NCBI RefSeq assembly: GCF_900169305.1
Contig: NZ_FWDP01000003.1
Coordinates: forward strand, 248,001-312,000
Origin: Marinilactibacillus piezotolerans
GTDB taxonomy: Bacteria; Bacillota; Bacilli; Lactobacillales; Carnobacteriaceae_A
Length of the DNA stretch: 64,000 bases
Direction: 5' to 3'
Below the pieces are notes generated by a model that saw nothing but the letters and a program-made list of their open reading frames with translations, searched no databases and was not told the origin of the DNA. Shown here piece after piece: positions 1-8,796 of this stretch. Made by a program: the position numbers and the translations under genes. Positions within the stretch are counted from its first letter, which is position 1, and every line of letters starts with the position of its first letter.

Positions 1-536
1 GATTCAAAGCCTTTTTCATAATACTCTTCAGCTTTTTCGTAATCTTTGATTCGCTGGTACTGATTACCTATGCTATCGATGATTTCGACACGCAATTCCC
101 CTTTTTTGGTGCCTTCTTCAATGTCACTGAGATGTTTTAATGCCTTATCATGGTCGCCATCTCTATGTGAGTATAATAGCCCCTTGATCCACTCGAAAAA
201 CAGACGATCTTCCCCAATAGATCGTGCCACTAGTTCTTGATTGGTCTCTACTAAGTAAGCGACAGAGTCATACTCTCTGCGGTCCAGATGCTGTCTGATC
301 ATTTTGCTCAGCTGGCTGACTTGCGAATGTCTGGTTTCCATAGAGTCTTCCCCATAAAAATAACTCATCGGTGTTTCCATCCGGTCTGCCAGTTTTTCCA
401 TCAAGTCTCGACTGGGTCTGACTTTTTGTTTTTCAAGTCTGCTGACCATTGCTTGAGTACAAATACCGTCTGCGAGATCTATCTGCGTCATGCCGATTTC
501 TTTTCGTCTTCTCTTGATTTTCTCCCCTAATCGCAT
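1..536 (-). CDS. HTH (XRE) + TPR transcriptional regulator, partial
   Basis: The reading frame opens with an ATG at 536-534 and runs off the left edge of the window, so about 178 residues are visible and the C-terminus is missing. It starts MRLGEKIKRRRKEIGMTQ and continues into a Cro/C1-type helix-turn-helix over roughly residues 5-60. After that come helical stretches such as KALKHLSDIEEGTKKGE and YEKAEEYYEKGFE that look like TPR units. This architecture is typical of the peptide-responsive Rgg/PlcR/PrgX (RRNPP) regulators, but no signalling peptide gene is visible, so ligand and targets are unknown. A GGAACGAGG-like Shine-Dalgarno lies just upstream. Confidence 0.75.
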   Translation of the reverse strand, partial: MRLGEKIKRRRKEIGMTQIDLADGICTQAMVSRLEKQKVRPSRDLMEKLADRMETPMSYFYGEDSMETRHSQVSQLSKMIRQHLDRREYDSVAYLVETNQELVARSIGEDRLFFEWIKGLLYSHRDGDHDKALKHLSDIEEGTKKGELRVEIIDSIGNQYQRIKDYEKAEEYYEKGFE

Positions 537-572
537 TTATAACGCCTCGTTCCTTATTAAAATATAAGTATA

Positions 573-601
573 ATTATAATAGTTTTATTATACCTAAGCA
601 A
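573..601 (-). promoter_or_regulatory. promoter of the HTH/TPR regulator
   Basis: On the minus strand TTGCTT (601-596) and TATAAT (578-573) are separated by 17 bp, about 40 bp ahead of the ATG at 536. This is a good sigma-A match; the call rests on sequence only. Confidence 0.6.
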
Positions 602-711
602 ATCGGACTTTTCTATACTCATCTCTAAAATTCTTCACTTTCCCTTATATATAAACCTGCAGCATCCTTTTATTTAGCTGTTTTTTCTTACTTCTTTAAA
701 AATCTGCTCGT

Positions 712-745
712 TAAAAAGCTCCGATTCCATCACTGAATCAGAGCT
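712..745 (-). terminator. intrinsic terminator of the MscS gene
   Basis: Read on the minus strand, AGCTC-x-GATTC pairs with GAATC-x-GAGCT and is followed by a T-run (the AAAAA at 712-716 of the plus strand). It sits 10 bp after the stop of the channel gene. Confidence 0.75.
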
Positions 746-754
746 TACTCATGC

Positions 755-1828
755 TTATTCCGAAGTGTTTATTATATGCAAATCTCTCTGCGGGAATGGA
801 ATCTCGACATTATTTGCATTGAATTTCTCAAAAATCTTGAACCTCAAGTCACTGGGTATTCTGAATTCTCTTTCTTCTGTCTGCTGATTGATCCAGAACC
901 AGACAGTGAAATCAAGAGAGGAATCGCCAAAGTTTTCAAAAAAGATTCTCGGTTCAGGATCTTCTAAAATATTTGACCACTTTTCATTTTTCAATTCCTT
1001 AACGGACTCTTCCAGCAAGCGTTTGACCAATGTGACATCACTATCATAAGATACCCCTACACTGACTGTGATACGCAGCCGCGTATCGGCATAAGACCGA
1101 TTGATGAATTTTTCTTCCAGGAAAAATGAATTCGGAATGATCATCTGTTCATTCGCTCTAGTTTTGACAATTGTCGCCCGCATTTTGATCTCTTCTACAT
1201 CCGCAATCGTGTCATCAATAATGATTCGGTCACCCACTTTTACTGGACGTTCAAACAAGATGATCAGACCAGAAATGAAATTAGACATAATATTCTGGAG
1301 TCCAAACCCGATCCCGACACCTAAAACGCTGGCAAAAACGGTTAAACTGGTCAAGTTGAATCCGAGTGAAGATAGGGCAACCAGTACAGCAATCGCTACT
1401 ACCACATACTGAAACAATGTATTGAAAGTCGCCTGCATTCCTCTATCCAATTCGTACCGAGAATAAACCGTCGGCAAAACATGTTTTTTGACAGCGTTGG
1501 AAAATCTGATCGCCACAATCAACACAAATATAATAGCCGCAATCAGGAAAATGGTTATCCGGGTTTCTCCAAAAGTAAACAGCGTATCATATAACCAGGG
1601 TGTATTGGATAAGTAAGTCACCAAGAAAATGACTAGTGCAAACAACATACTCCAGTTGACAAACGTCCGCCATAGAGCTGACCACTTATCTGTTTGGATA
1701 AACCGATCCCCAAGTTGTTTTAAAATATACCCCAAAGCCAGCAGTAATACGACGCCAAGGATTCCACCGATCCAGTAAGACAGCCCCGCTTCTTCTAAAT
1801 AATTGATCCAGTCTGTTAAAAATGACAC
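755..1828 (-). CDS. MscS-family mechanosensitive channel
   Basis: A 357-residue small-conductance mechanosensitive channel or related ion channel that opens when the membrane is stretched and releases solutes on hypo-osmotic shock. About four hydrophobic segments lie before residue 195. The pore-lining helix and MscS signature follow (SVLGVGIGFGLQNIMSNFISG, then FERPVKVGDRIIID), then the beta-domain and a mixed C-terminal domain ending near FPQRDLHI. The start is a GTG at 1828 with AAAGGAG eight bases upstream. It is monocistronic and flanked by its own terminator. Specificity beyond the MscS family cannot be read from the sequence. Confidence 0.9.
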   Translation of the reverse strand: MSFLTDWINYLEEAGLSYWIGGILGVVLLLALGYILKQLGDRFIQTDKWSALWRTFVNWSMLFALVIFLVTYLSNTPWLYDTLFTFGETRITIFLIAAIIFVLIVAIRFSNAVKKHVLPTVYSRYELDRGMQATFNTLFQYVVVAIAVLVALSSLGFNLTSLTVFASVLGVGIGFGLQNIMSNFISGLIILFERPVKVGDRIIIDDTIADVEEIKMRATIVKTRANEQMIIPNSFFLEEKFINRSYADTRLRITVSVGVSYDSDVTLVKRLLEESVKELKNEKWSNILEDPEPRIFFENFGDSSLDFTVWFWINQQTEEREFRIPSDLRFKIFEKFNANNVEIPFPQRDLHIINTSE

Positions 1829-1910
1829 TGTTTTCGCTCCTTTGAACTTCTTTGTCTTCGTATTATAACAAAACTGGTCATGAATCTCTAAACGGACAGC
1901 ATCTGAACAT

Positions 1911-1945
1911 AGAAAAGCAGCTGATCTATCACAGATCAGCTACTC
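1911..1945 (-). terminator. terminator of the sugar ABC operon
   Basis: A perfect 9-bp stem AGCTGATCT/AGATCAGCT with a 5-nt loop lies 18 bp past the DUF624 stop. On the minus strand it is followed by GCTTTTCT. Confidence 0.8.
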
Positions 1946-1958
1946 ATTTATTTAAACA

Positions 1959-2660
1959 TTACTGATGGTAATCCATAACCTTGGATTTCGTCGTAATTCT
2001 TTTATATTGATAATAAAACAGCAGTGTTGCAGCAAATATACTGGCAGCCGGAATGATGCAGATAAAGAGCGCAATACTGATTTCTGTTCCTGCATAGTTC
2101 AAGACAGCGATCAGTAAAAAAGCACCGATAGAATAGATGGGTCTTGCAAAAACCAGCTGTCGGCAGCGATTCAGCTTCCAGAGCAGCGGCATATCAAAAT
2201 GCGCTTGAAAAGAAAACAGCTGCAAAGTCATGACCATCAAAAAGAACAAAGCAATCAATACAATGGTAAATAGAATCAGGCTGTTGAACCAGCTGTAATA
2301 AGCTGCTGCGCACAGACCGACTAGTGTACCGGTGACCAGGATTCCCAGCTGCAAGGTTTCTTTATAGTTTTTCTTTAAATAGCTGAAAAAGTCTTTGATC
2401 GTCGCGCTGGGTCTCTGCAGTACACTGTCCCGCATCACACAAAACAGTGCTTGCGTCGTGGGGAAGAAGAACAGTGGAAGTCCCAAGGTTAATAAGGGCA
2501 GCAATACGAAATAACTTTCTATACTAGTTGCAAGTCGCAGCTGAATGCCTAAGATGATTAACGGACTATTGCACAAGATCCATAAAAGATTGGCGATAAA
2601 CAACTGGATTAACATATCCGACAATTCATACGCCACCATATACGCTTTTTCTTTCCACAT
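1959..2660 (-). CDS. DUF624 (YesL-type) membrane protein
   Basis: About 233 residues with five to six hydrophobic segments, matching the DUF624/YesL family. These proteins are usually encoded beside oligosaccharide ABC importers of Firmicutes; their biochemical role is not established. An ATG 18 bp further upstream has no ribosome site. The ATG at 2660 is preceded by GGAAAGGAAAAAG and is preferred. It is the last gene of the binding protein-permease-permease-DUF624 set and lies 27 bp after the second permease, so it should be co-transcribed. A role in assembly or regulation of the importer is only inferred from location. Confidence 0.75.
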   Translation of the reverse strand: MWKEKAYMVAYELSDMLIQLFIANLLWILCNSPLIILGIQLRLATSIESYFVLLPLLTLGLPLFFFPTTQALFCVMRDSVLQRPSATIKDFFSYLKKNYKETLQLGILVTGTLVGLCAAAYYSWFNSLILFTIVLIALFFLMVMTLQLFSFQAHFDMPLLWKLNRCRQLVFARPIYSIGAFLLIAVLNYAGTEISIALFICIIPAASIFAATLLFYYQYKRITTKSKVMDYHQ

Positions 2661-2687
2661 AATCTTTTTCCTTTCCATAGTTGCCGA

Positions 2688-3506
2688 TTATTTCAGTGCG
2701 CCTTCTGCGACCCCTTCGACAATTTGCTTTTGAGAAGTAAAGTAAAAAATGATGACTGGAATGATCGCAATCGTCAATCCAGCTAACGCCAAGTGCCACT
2801 GTTTCGTATATTGTCCAAAAAAGTAAAACATTCGAATGGGAATCGTTTGACTGTTGTTTCCTAAGACCAATGACGGCAGCAAGTAGTCATTCCAGATCCA
2901 GATGACATTCAAGATGGCGACTGTAACCGATATGGGTTTTAATAACGGAAAAATAATGCGCCAGAAAATCTGGAATTTCGTTGCTCCATCCATTCGTGCT
3001 GCTTCATCTAAGGTTACAGATATTCCGGTCATGGCTCCGTGATAGAGAAAAATCGAAAGACTGCAGCCGAATCCCAAATACATCAAGATCAATCCGAGCC
3101 GGTTCAGCATACCGATCTGACCGAAATTAGACGTCAGCGGTATCATAACGGACTGGAATGGAATCAGCATCGCTGCTACGAATAAAAGCAGCAAGGCATT
3201 GCTGAGTTTACTTTTATTTCTAGCCAATGCGTATCCAGCCATTGAAGAAAATAGGATGATAATGATGACACTTGCTCCAGTAATCAACAAGGAGTTAAAG
3301 AACGAACGGACAAATTCCAGGTCTTCAAACGCCTGCTGGTAATTGGACACATTCAGCTCTGAGGGGGGCGTCAGCACATTAGAAAAAATCCCTCTTGGGT
3401 CCTTGAAGCTGTTAACGATCATCAGATAAAACGGAGAGAGCCAGACAAGTCCTAACAAAATGCCGAAAATTTCCAGCACGATTAGTGAGCGCTGCTTCTT
3501 TTTCAT
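2688..3506 (-). CDS. sugar ABC transporter permease (MalG-like)
   Basis: A 272-residue inner subunit of a CUT1-family carbohydrate importer. Six membrane segments are visible. The EAA loop that docks the ATPase reads LDEAARMDGATKFQIFWRIIFPLLKP, about residues 162-187. The ATG overlaps the stop of the upstream permease by one base (TAATG), which implies translational coupling, and AGAGGTGG provides the ribosome site. With the neighbouring permease and binding protein it forms the importer; the sugar cannot be told from sequence. Confidence 0.9.
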   Translation of the reverse strand: MKKKQRSLIVLEIFGILLGLVWLSPFYLMIVNSFKDPRGIFSNVLTPPSELNVSNYQQAFEDLEFVRSFFNSLLITGASVIIIILFSSMAGYALARNKSKLSNALLLLFVAAMLIPFQSVMIPLTSNFGQIGMLNRLGLILMYLGFGCSLSIFLYHGAMTGISVTLDEAARMDGATKFQIFWRIIFPLLKPISVTVAILNVIWIWNDYLLPSLVLGNNSQTIPIRMFYFFGQYTKQWHLALAGLTIAIIPVIIFYFTSQKQIVEGVAEGALK

Positions 3507-4366
3507 TACAAGTCCACCTCTCTTTTCTTGTTATAGTACACTTGAGTCAACGAAATCAACGCGACGATAATGAAGAAAACGATTGCCTTAGATTGTCCAT
3601 AAGCCATCTGGTTTCCCGAAAAGGCAGTATCTACAATATTCATCGCAACCATTTGAGTAGAATTAAACGGACCCCCGCCGGTCAGTGATAAGTTTTGATC
3701 ATATATCTTGAAAGAATTGGATAATGTCAGAAACATCGTGACTGTGAATGCCGGTGCAATCAATGGGAAAATCACATGTCTGAATTTCTGGAAGGGTGTT
3801 GCGCCATCAATCTCAGCAGATTCCAGCAATTCTTTTGGAACTCCTTGTAAGTAAGCAATATAAATAATCATAATATATCCTGCCATCTGCCAGACAGTTA
3901 AAATCACAATTCCCCAGAATCCAGTCGTCGGCGTTGCCAGCCAGACTTGCAGGGCTTCCACTCCAATAAATTCACCTACTGCAGCAAATACTCGGATAAA
4001 AATAAACTGCCAGATAAATCCAAGAATCAGCCCGCCGATCAGATTCGGCATGAAGAAGACTGTCCGCAGAATATTTTTACTTTTCAGCTTGCTGGTTACC
4101 AGCATAGCCAGACCTAAACCAATCACATTTAGTAAAATAATACTAGCGATAGAGAATCTCACTGTAAACCATAAAGACTGAATGAACTGTTCATCTCCCA
4201 GTAAGCGTTGATAGTGGCTGAAACCTACAAACTCTGTAATTGTCAGACCATCCCAGTTTGTAAAAGAGTAAAAAAGACCCATAATAACGGGAACAATGAC
4301 CACTAGAGACAAACTTAATAAGACCGGTGTAATAAACAACCAGAAGGTTAACTCTTTATTTCTCAT
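3506..4366 (-). CDS. sugar ABC transporter permease (MalF-like)
   Basis: The second permease of the CUT1 importer, 286 residues from the preferred ATG at 4366, which follows AGAAAGGAAG. An in-frame start 48 bp further upstream would overlap the intercistronic region and lacks a site. Six hydrophobic segments and the EAA loop LLESAEIDGATPFQKFRHVIFP are present. The hairpin upstream (4440-4476) separates it from the binding-protein gene. No ATP-binding subunit is encoded in this operon, so it probably shares an MsmX/UgpC-type ATPase encoded elsewhere. Confidence 0.9.
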   Translation of the reverse strand: MRNKELTFWLFITPVLLSLSLVVIVPVIMGLFYSFTNWDGLTITEFVGFSHYQRLLGDEQFIQSLWFTVRFSIASIILLNVIGLGLAMLVTSKLKSKNILRTVFFMPNLIGGLILGFIWQFIFIRVFAAVGEFIGVEALQVWLATPTTGFWGIVILTVWQMAGYIMIIYIAYLQGVPKELLESAEIDGATPFQKFRHVIFPLIAPAFTVTMFLTLSNSFKIYDQNLSLTGGGPFNSTQMVAMNIVDTAFSGNQMAYGQSKAIVFFIIVALISLTQVYYNKKREVDL

Positions 4367-4439
4367 CTTTTCAGCTTCCTTTCTGCAAGCATGTGCTTTA
4401 AACCTTGCTAGCAATCATGCTTTTATTTGAATCAAAAAG

Positions 4440-4476
4440 AAAAGAGCCGCGATCGATCAAGCTGACGGGCTCTTTT
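4440..4476 (-). terminator. intercistronic hairpin / partial terminator
   Basis: AAAAGAGCC pairs with GGCTCTTTT (9 bp, 19-nt loop), giving a T-run on the minus strand, immediately after the binding-protein gene and before the permeases. Such hairpins commonly raise binding-protein mRNA above permease mRNA by partial termination or 3'-end protection. Confidence 0.65.
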
Positions 4477-4484
4477 CAATCACT

Positions 4485-5813
4485 TTATTCTCTCATTGAT
4501 TCCCATGCTTCTTTGGAAGCTTCGATTGCTTCTTCCCAAGTCATCTCTCCAGCAATGTACGCTTGAAGATTCGGACCAAATTCATTTAACTGATACCCTG
4601 TAGGGAAACCTGTAAAGACCCATCCAATAGTGTCTCCGCTTTGAGAATAATCATAAACGGTTTGGGAAAGCGGGTCGCTGATTTCCATATCTTCATACCC
4701 TTCGTACGCTGGTACAAAGTTAAATTCGTTGACGACAAATTCTTTTCCTTCATCAGATAAATACATCCAGTCTAAAAAGTCTTTCGCAGCTTGAACGGTA
4801 GCCTCGTCGTTATTGCTGTTTACAGCCCAATAATTGGGTACCCCAACCGGCAATTGATCTTCATGTCCCTCTAGTGGAATTGGGATCATTCCAACATTTT
4901 CTGCCAGCTCCGGATCCATTTGTTCCAATGTCGGATAGATCCAGTTACCTTGTTGGATCATCGCTACTTGGCCCAGTGAGAAATACTCTTCTACTTGTTG
5001 AGAGTAGTCTAAACTTAGTACTGGTTCTACAGAATGATTCATCTGCAGATCTAACATCCGCTTAAATTCATCTGACCGTTCAAATTCTAGAGACTCTGCG
5101 TTATACGCATCAACCGGGTTTCCATTTAATTCTGGTGATAGATAAACATTCGCCAAATGGTCGCCCATTACCCAGCTTTCTGCACCTGGCAGAGCAAAGA
5201 CCGCTTCTATCCCCAGATCTTCTTTCTGACTGTCAATTGTTTCAACCGCTGCTTCTAAGTCTTCATATGTGGAAAGTGACTCAGGATCAATACCAGCTTG
5301 TTCAAATATTTCTCTATTATAAATAAATCCGTAGCCTTCTAAATTATATGGAATGGCATCCACTCGTCCATCCTCATGTGTTACATTTTCAATCGTCCCT
5401 TCAAGAGCAGCTTGAGCGGCTTCCGTGTCCGACATATCAGCCATCGTATCCTGGAATTGCTCAATCTCGTTCGGTCCCGCCACACTGAAAATCGTTGGTT
5501 CATCACCAGAAGAAAACCTAGTGGTCAACTGTGTAAAATAATCGGTCCCGCCGCCGACAGAGGTAATTTCAATTTGGATATTTTCATTCTCTGACATGTA
5601 CTGATCCGCAAGTTCATTAAACTGTTCATTAAATTCTACTTTCCCTTGCATGATATTCAACTGGATCGTCTCGCCGTCTCCGCCGCCATTATTCGTTCCG
5701 CCCATACCGCCTGGTCCAGCACCGCTCTCATTCCCGCAAGCTGCCAGTAAAACCACACTAGCACCTGTTAATATTGCGCCCGCTTTCATTTTTTTATACC
5801 GAATATTGTACAT
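4485..5813 (-). CDS. extracellular sugar-binding lipoprotein of ABC importer
   Basis: A 442-residue solute-binding protein of the MalE/MsmE type. It has a lipoprotein signal (basic MYNIRYKKMK, hydrophobic stretch, lipobox LLAAC, lipidated Cys near residue 26), then a Gly/Asn-rich tether and an acidic mature domain. It would sit outside the membrane and deliver a saccharide to the two permeases downstream. The start at 5813 has a strong AAGGGGAG site. The acidic surface would fit a salt- or alkali-adapted organism, but that is an inference. Confidence 0.9.
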   Translation of the reverse strand: MYNIRYKKMKAGAILTGASVVLLAACGNESGAGPGGMGGTNNGGGDGETIQLNIMQGKVEFNEQFNELADQYMSENENIQIEITSVGGGTDYFTQLTTRFSSGDEPTIFSVAGPNEIEQFQDTMADMSDTEAAQAALEGTIENVTHEDGRVDAIPYNLEGYGFIYNREIFEQAGIDPESLSTYEDLEAAVETIDSQKEDLGIEAVFALPGAESWVMGDHLANVYLSPELNGNPVDAYNAESLEFERSDEFKRMLDLQMNHSVEPVLSLDYSQQVEEYFSLGQVAMIQQGNWIYPTLEQMDPELAENVGMIPIPLEGHEDQLPVGVPNYWAVNSNNDEATVQAAKDFLDWMYLSDEGKEFVVNEFNFVPAYEGYEDMEISDPLSQTVYDYSQSGDTIGWVFTGFPTGYQLNEFGPNLQAYIAGEMTWEEAIEASKEAWESMRE

Positions 5814-5850
5814 CTTGATCTCCCCTTCTTTTTATCTTGTTGAACAATTT

Positions 5851-5947
5851 AACAGTAACTGTTGTTTTATCTAATCACAATCAGCTGTTTATTTACTAAA
5901 CTAATTGTAATATAATAGCTTTCTCTTATTCAATTAAAACGGTTCCA
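5851..5947 (-). promoter_or_regulatory. promoter, cre-like site and inverted repeat ahead of the sugar importer
   Basis: On the minus strand TTGAAT (5933-5928) and TACAAT (5909-5904) are 18 bp apart. Directly upstream, TGGAACCGTTTTAA (5947-5934) fits the CcpA cre consensus with one mismatch. Downstream of the -10, a 13-bp palindrome AACAGTAACTGTT (5851-5863) lies in the leader and could be an operator. The regulator is not encoded next to the operon. Confidence 0.5.
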
Positions 5948-6054
5948 ATTATATCCGTTTTTTTGTGTTACGACAAAGAGCGCTTGGCTTACAGTCATTT
6001 GTATAGAGTGAACAGAGATAATCTGGTAGTATCAAACGAAAGGAGGTTAAAAAA

Positions 6055-6270
6055 ATGTTAACAGAAAATCTAATAGGTTTTAGGTTGGACTTGACGTTAC
6101 TTGGTTTGGTGGTCCTTATCCTCGCACTGATTTTGCTTATAGGTGCTTGGAAAAAGAAACGCGAGAATCCTAAATGGCTTACCGCTATGCTGACGATCAG
6201 CGGGCTGGTTCTGGCATCAGGCAGTCTCTTTTATATGATTTACGTATTATTATTCGGATACAATAGTTGA
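6055..6270 (+). CDS. small two-helix membrane protein, unknown
   Basis: 71 residues with two predicted membrane helices, about 14-31 and 43-66, separated by a basic loop (WKKKRENPK). A strong AAAGGAGG lies at the right distance from the ATG, so the gene is probably real. I do not recognise the family. It stands alone between two minus-strand genes and ends in a hairpin shared with the convergent lipoprotein gene. Confidence 0.55.
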   Translation: MLTENLIGFRLDLTLLGLVVLILALILLIGAWKKKRENPKWLTAMLTISGLVLASGSLFYMIYVLLFGYNS

Positions 6271-6327
6271 TGACTTACTTTAGTTGCTATGTTTATTGAA
6301 AGTAAATTACTGATACATAATACATAA

Positions 6328-6380
6328 AGAATCCGCTGATGAGGTCTGGAGTTGATTTCCTCAGCGGATTCTTCTTATTT
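6328..6380. terminator. bidirectional terminator
   Basis: GAATCCGCTGA(TGA)GG pairs with CCTCAGCGGATTC, a 13-bp stem with a 3-nt bulge, followed by TTCTTCTTATTTTT on the plus strand. It sits between convergent genes. Confidence 0.75.
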
Positions 6381-6405
6381 TTCTTCTATCTATCTTCTAG
6401 TAAGA

Positions 6406-7632
6406 CTAACCAGGTCCATTTCCGTATTTAGCTAAGACTGCTTCACGAATAGACTGATAGCGTTCCAGCGTTGCTTCATCCGCCGCTAAAAACGTATACC
6501 CTTTGATGTCTTCATACGTATTCAGGTCCAGCTGGCTTGCCAAGACACCCTCCATTGATGAATGATAGACTCCAAACCCATTATCTACAGTGTATGGATT
6601 ATTTGAAGGAAAGTCTTCTACCGAATCTAGAAAGAGAATATATTCTTCCCTCGGTTCTAAAGGGACGGATCCGCGTTTAATATTCAAGTGCTCAACATCC
6701 TCATGCACCCAATGCATCCACCAATTATCCACCACCGTTATTCTCTCTTCTTTTTGACTGTTTCCTTTATAAACTTCTGTTATTTCTACGCGTACTTGTG
6801 CCGGATCTGCACCCATCGTACGTCCGACATAGGTTCCCAGCTGTTCGATTTCCAGTACTCGAGCCGAAACAATCTGACTAGACCGTTCCTCCAGGCTGCT
6901 GAGAGAATCGGGTACCGGCTGTTCTTCTTTGCTGACACCATTTCCAAAGATTTCTACCCCTTCCAAGTCTGACAGACTCTTTCCAGCAGCAGCATCTTCA
7001 GCATCCCTGAAAAATCGTTCTTGAAGTTCTTCTTCAATGTCAGTATATATCTGCGTTTCAATAGAGGATAAATCTATATTGTTTGTGCTTGGGACAAATG
7101 AGTATGCCCACAAATCTTCAACTGTAGCATATTCCGTTCCCATCACGGCAAAGCTTTTTCCTTCTTGATAGACACCAAAGCGGTTTCCGGCAATCGCATA
7201 GCTGTCTTCTGATGCTTTTTGCAGAAACAGAATATATCTTTTACCTTCCTCAAGCGGAATATAAGCATCAGTCGTCTGATAGTTTCCATTCTCTTCATCA
7301 ATCCAGTATGGTTCATAAACCGTGACTTCTTCTCCAATTTCTATCGATTCTTGCGTCTGCTCAGACAGGAGTTCTTCAATCATTACGTTGATTGGTGTCA
7401 CTTCTTCATATTGTTCGGCTGCATTTCTTCTTTCGCCAGTTTTAGCGACAACAATTGCACTGGACATATTTTCCATATCAATATATCCATTGCTGGGAAA
7501 ATAAGGCACTCTGTCCTCTGCTTGAAATGTTTCTCCAAGTTCCGTTGCACCAAATCCTTGTGGGCCTCTTATCCACTGACAGCCGCTTAAAATGACCGCC
7601 ATAAATACTAGTAAACTAATCCCTTTTTTCAT
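6406..7632 (-). CDS. lipoprotein with internal duplication, unknown function
   Basis: 408 residues with a clear lipoprotein signal MKKGISLLVFMAVILSGC (Cys 18 lipidated). The mature part contains two similar units, about 55-185 and 245-400. Each has a sequence like S-x-IV-x-A, a beta-rich middle, PLE-x-G/R-x-x-YILFL, and then N-x-FGVY. I do not recognise a named family, so exact function is open; the protein should face the cell exterior. The start is supported by AGGAG. The gene is monocistronic. Confidence 0.65.
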   Translation of the reverse strand: MKKGISLLVFMAVILSGCQWIRGPQGFGATELGETFQAEDRVPYFPSNGYIDMENMSSAIVVAKTGERRNAAEQYEEVTPINVMIEELLSEQTQESIEIGEEVTVYEPYWIDEENGNYQTTDAYIPLEEGKRYILFLQKASEDSYAIAGNRFGVYQEGKSFAVMGTEYATVEDLWAYSFVPSTNNIDLSSIETQIYTDIEEELQERFFRDAEDAAAGKSLSDLEGVEIFGNGVSKEEQPVPDSLSSLEERSSQIVSARVLEIEQLGTYVGRTMGADPAQVRVEITEVYKGNSQKEERITVVDNWWMHWVHEDVEHLNIKRGSVPLEPREEYILFLDSVEDFPSNNPYTVDNGFGVYHSSMEGVLASQLDLNTYEDIKGYTFLAADEATLERYQSIREAVLAKYGNGPG

Positions 7633-7882
7633 CTTTTCTCCTATCTTTCATATGTACTTTTAAAACAGTAATAGTACATTTCTAATGATTTCCATATCTT
7701 ATTTTACGCTCTAGTGCAATTTGTTTTAAACAGGATGATGATTAACAACAAAATACTATACTATCTCTTTATAGGTACAAAGTCGCATAGACAAAGACCT
7801 TCTTGAACAGTATACTGAAACTAATCCATTAAGTTAAGTTTTTTATAAAATTCATACAGCAAGCAGGAGGCATTTTGAAAAA

Positions 7883-8263
7883 ATGAGTGATAGAGACAGA
7901 CAGAGACAACATGATCGAACAAACAATATGAGCAGTTCTATGCATGACCGAGTGCATTCTGGAGATTCAGATTTTGATGGCAGATCAGACATTACAGGCG
8001 GTGCAGCTTTTGGAAGCCTGAACAATCCAGATGAACAAACACTAGATTCCTACTCTTTTATGCATACAGTTTTATTTTATATTTTAGCTATAGGACTTTC
8101 GGTCGCTTACAGTTTTTTCGGCTTATGGATATTTGAACACTACTTAGACAACTCATTGATGTACGAGACCATTCCTTCATTGATTTTATTTGTTGTTTCT
8201 TTACTATTAGGTTTTCTCAGCTCAAAGGTGATCTTAGTGTTCATAAAAGCTCTTAGAAAGTAA
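7883..8263 (+). CDS. membrane protein with hydrophilic N-terminus, unknown
   Basis: 126 residues. The first 55 are charged and low in complexity (Asp, Arg, Ser, His rich). Two hydrophobic helices follow at about 60-83 and 96-120, ending in a basic tail KALRK. An AGGAGG lies 12 bases before the ATG, a little far. A strong terminator follows directly. No family recognised; the gene has its own transcription unit. Confidence 0.55.
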   Translation: MSDRDRQRQHDRTNNMSSSMHDRVHSGDSDFDGRSDITGGAAFGSLNNPDEQTLDSYSFMHTVLFYILAIGLSVAYSFFGLWIFEHYLDNSLMYETIPSLILFVVSLLLGFLSSKVILVFIKALRK

Positions 8264-8285
8264 ACATTAAAACCAACTTTTATTT

Positions 8286-8326
8286 AAAAACAGGTACGCC
8301 ATGGTGTTGAAGGCGTACCTGTTTTT
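8286..8326 (+). terminator. intrinsic terminator
   Basis: A perfect 15-bp stem AAAAACAGGTACGCC/GGCGTACCTGTTTTT with an 11-nt loop, about 20 bp after the stop of the 126-residue membrane protein. It is symmetrical enough to work in both directions. Confidence 0.85.
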
Positions 8327-8382
8327 CTTATTTAAGATGATTTAATAACCGTTTTTTCAGCAATCATTTCATTATCTGATTC

Positions 8383-8712
8383 TTATTGACCAAGATAGTC
8401 ATTACATGCCTTTTCGCATGCTCGGCAAGCTTCGGCACAATCCTTGCAGTGCTGCATATCATGCTGTTCACATTCAGCTGCGCAGACTCCGCACATTTTA
8501 GCACATGCAGCAACCAGATCAGGGAATACTTCGCTTTCCCGATAAGCAAAATCTGCCACGATTCCACACATATCAGCACACTCACGGTCCGTGCGGATAC
8601 AGTTCGTCATCATCTTGACATCTTCTTCTTTCAGACAAGCATAAAAGCACTGATTACAAGCTTTCGCACACGCAGCTACTTGGCTGACCAACGTTTCAAC
8701 GGCCTCGTTCAT
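8383..8712 (-). CDS. four-helix-bundle copper-binding protein (Csp type)
   Basis: 109 residues with 16 cysteines (15, 19, 22, 26, 38, 45, 49, 70, 74, 77, 81, 89, 92, 96, 99, 103), mostly as CxxxC and CxxC pairs on predicted helices. This is the pattern of the DUF326/Csp family, cytosolic or exported four-helix bundles whose lumen is lined with Cys thiolates that store Cu(I). No signal peptide is present, so a cytosolic Csp3-like form is expected. The ribosome site GGAG precedes the ATG. There is no copper ATPase or CsoR gene next to it. Confidence 0.85.
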   Translation of the reverse strand: MNEAVETLVSQVAACAKACNQCFYACLKEEDVKMMTNCIRTDRECADMCGIVADFAYRESEVFPDLVAACAKMCGVCAAECEQHDMQHCKDCAEACRACEKACNDYLGQ

Positions 8713-8796
8713 AGTATCACTCCTTACTTCCTGTATTTTTAATACCTTAAGTTTACTTTCCGCTTGACCTTATAGCAAAAAAGACGCTTAGAGCAT

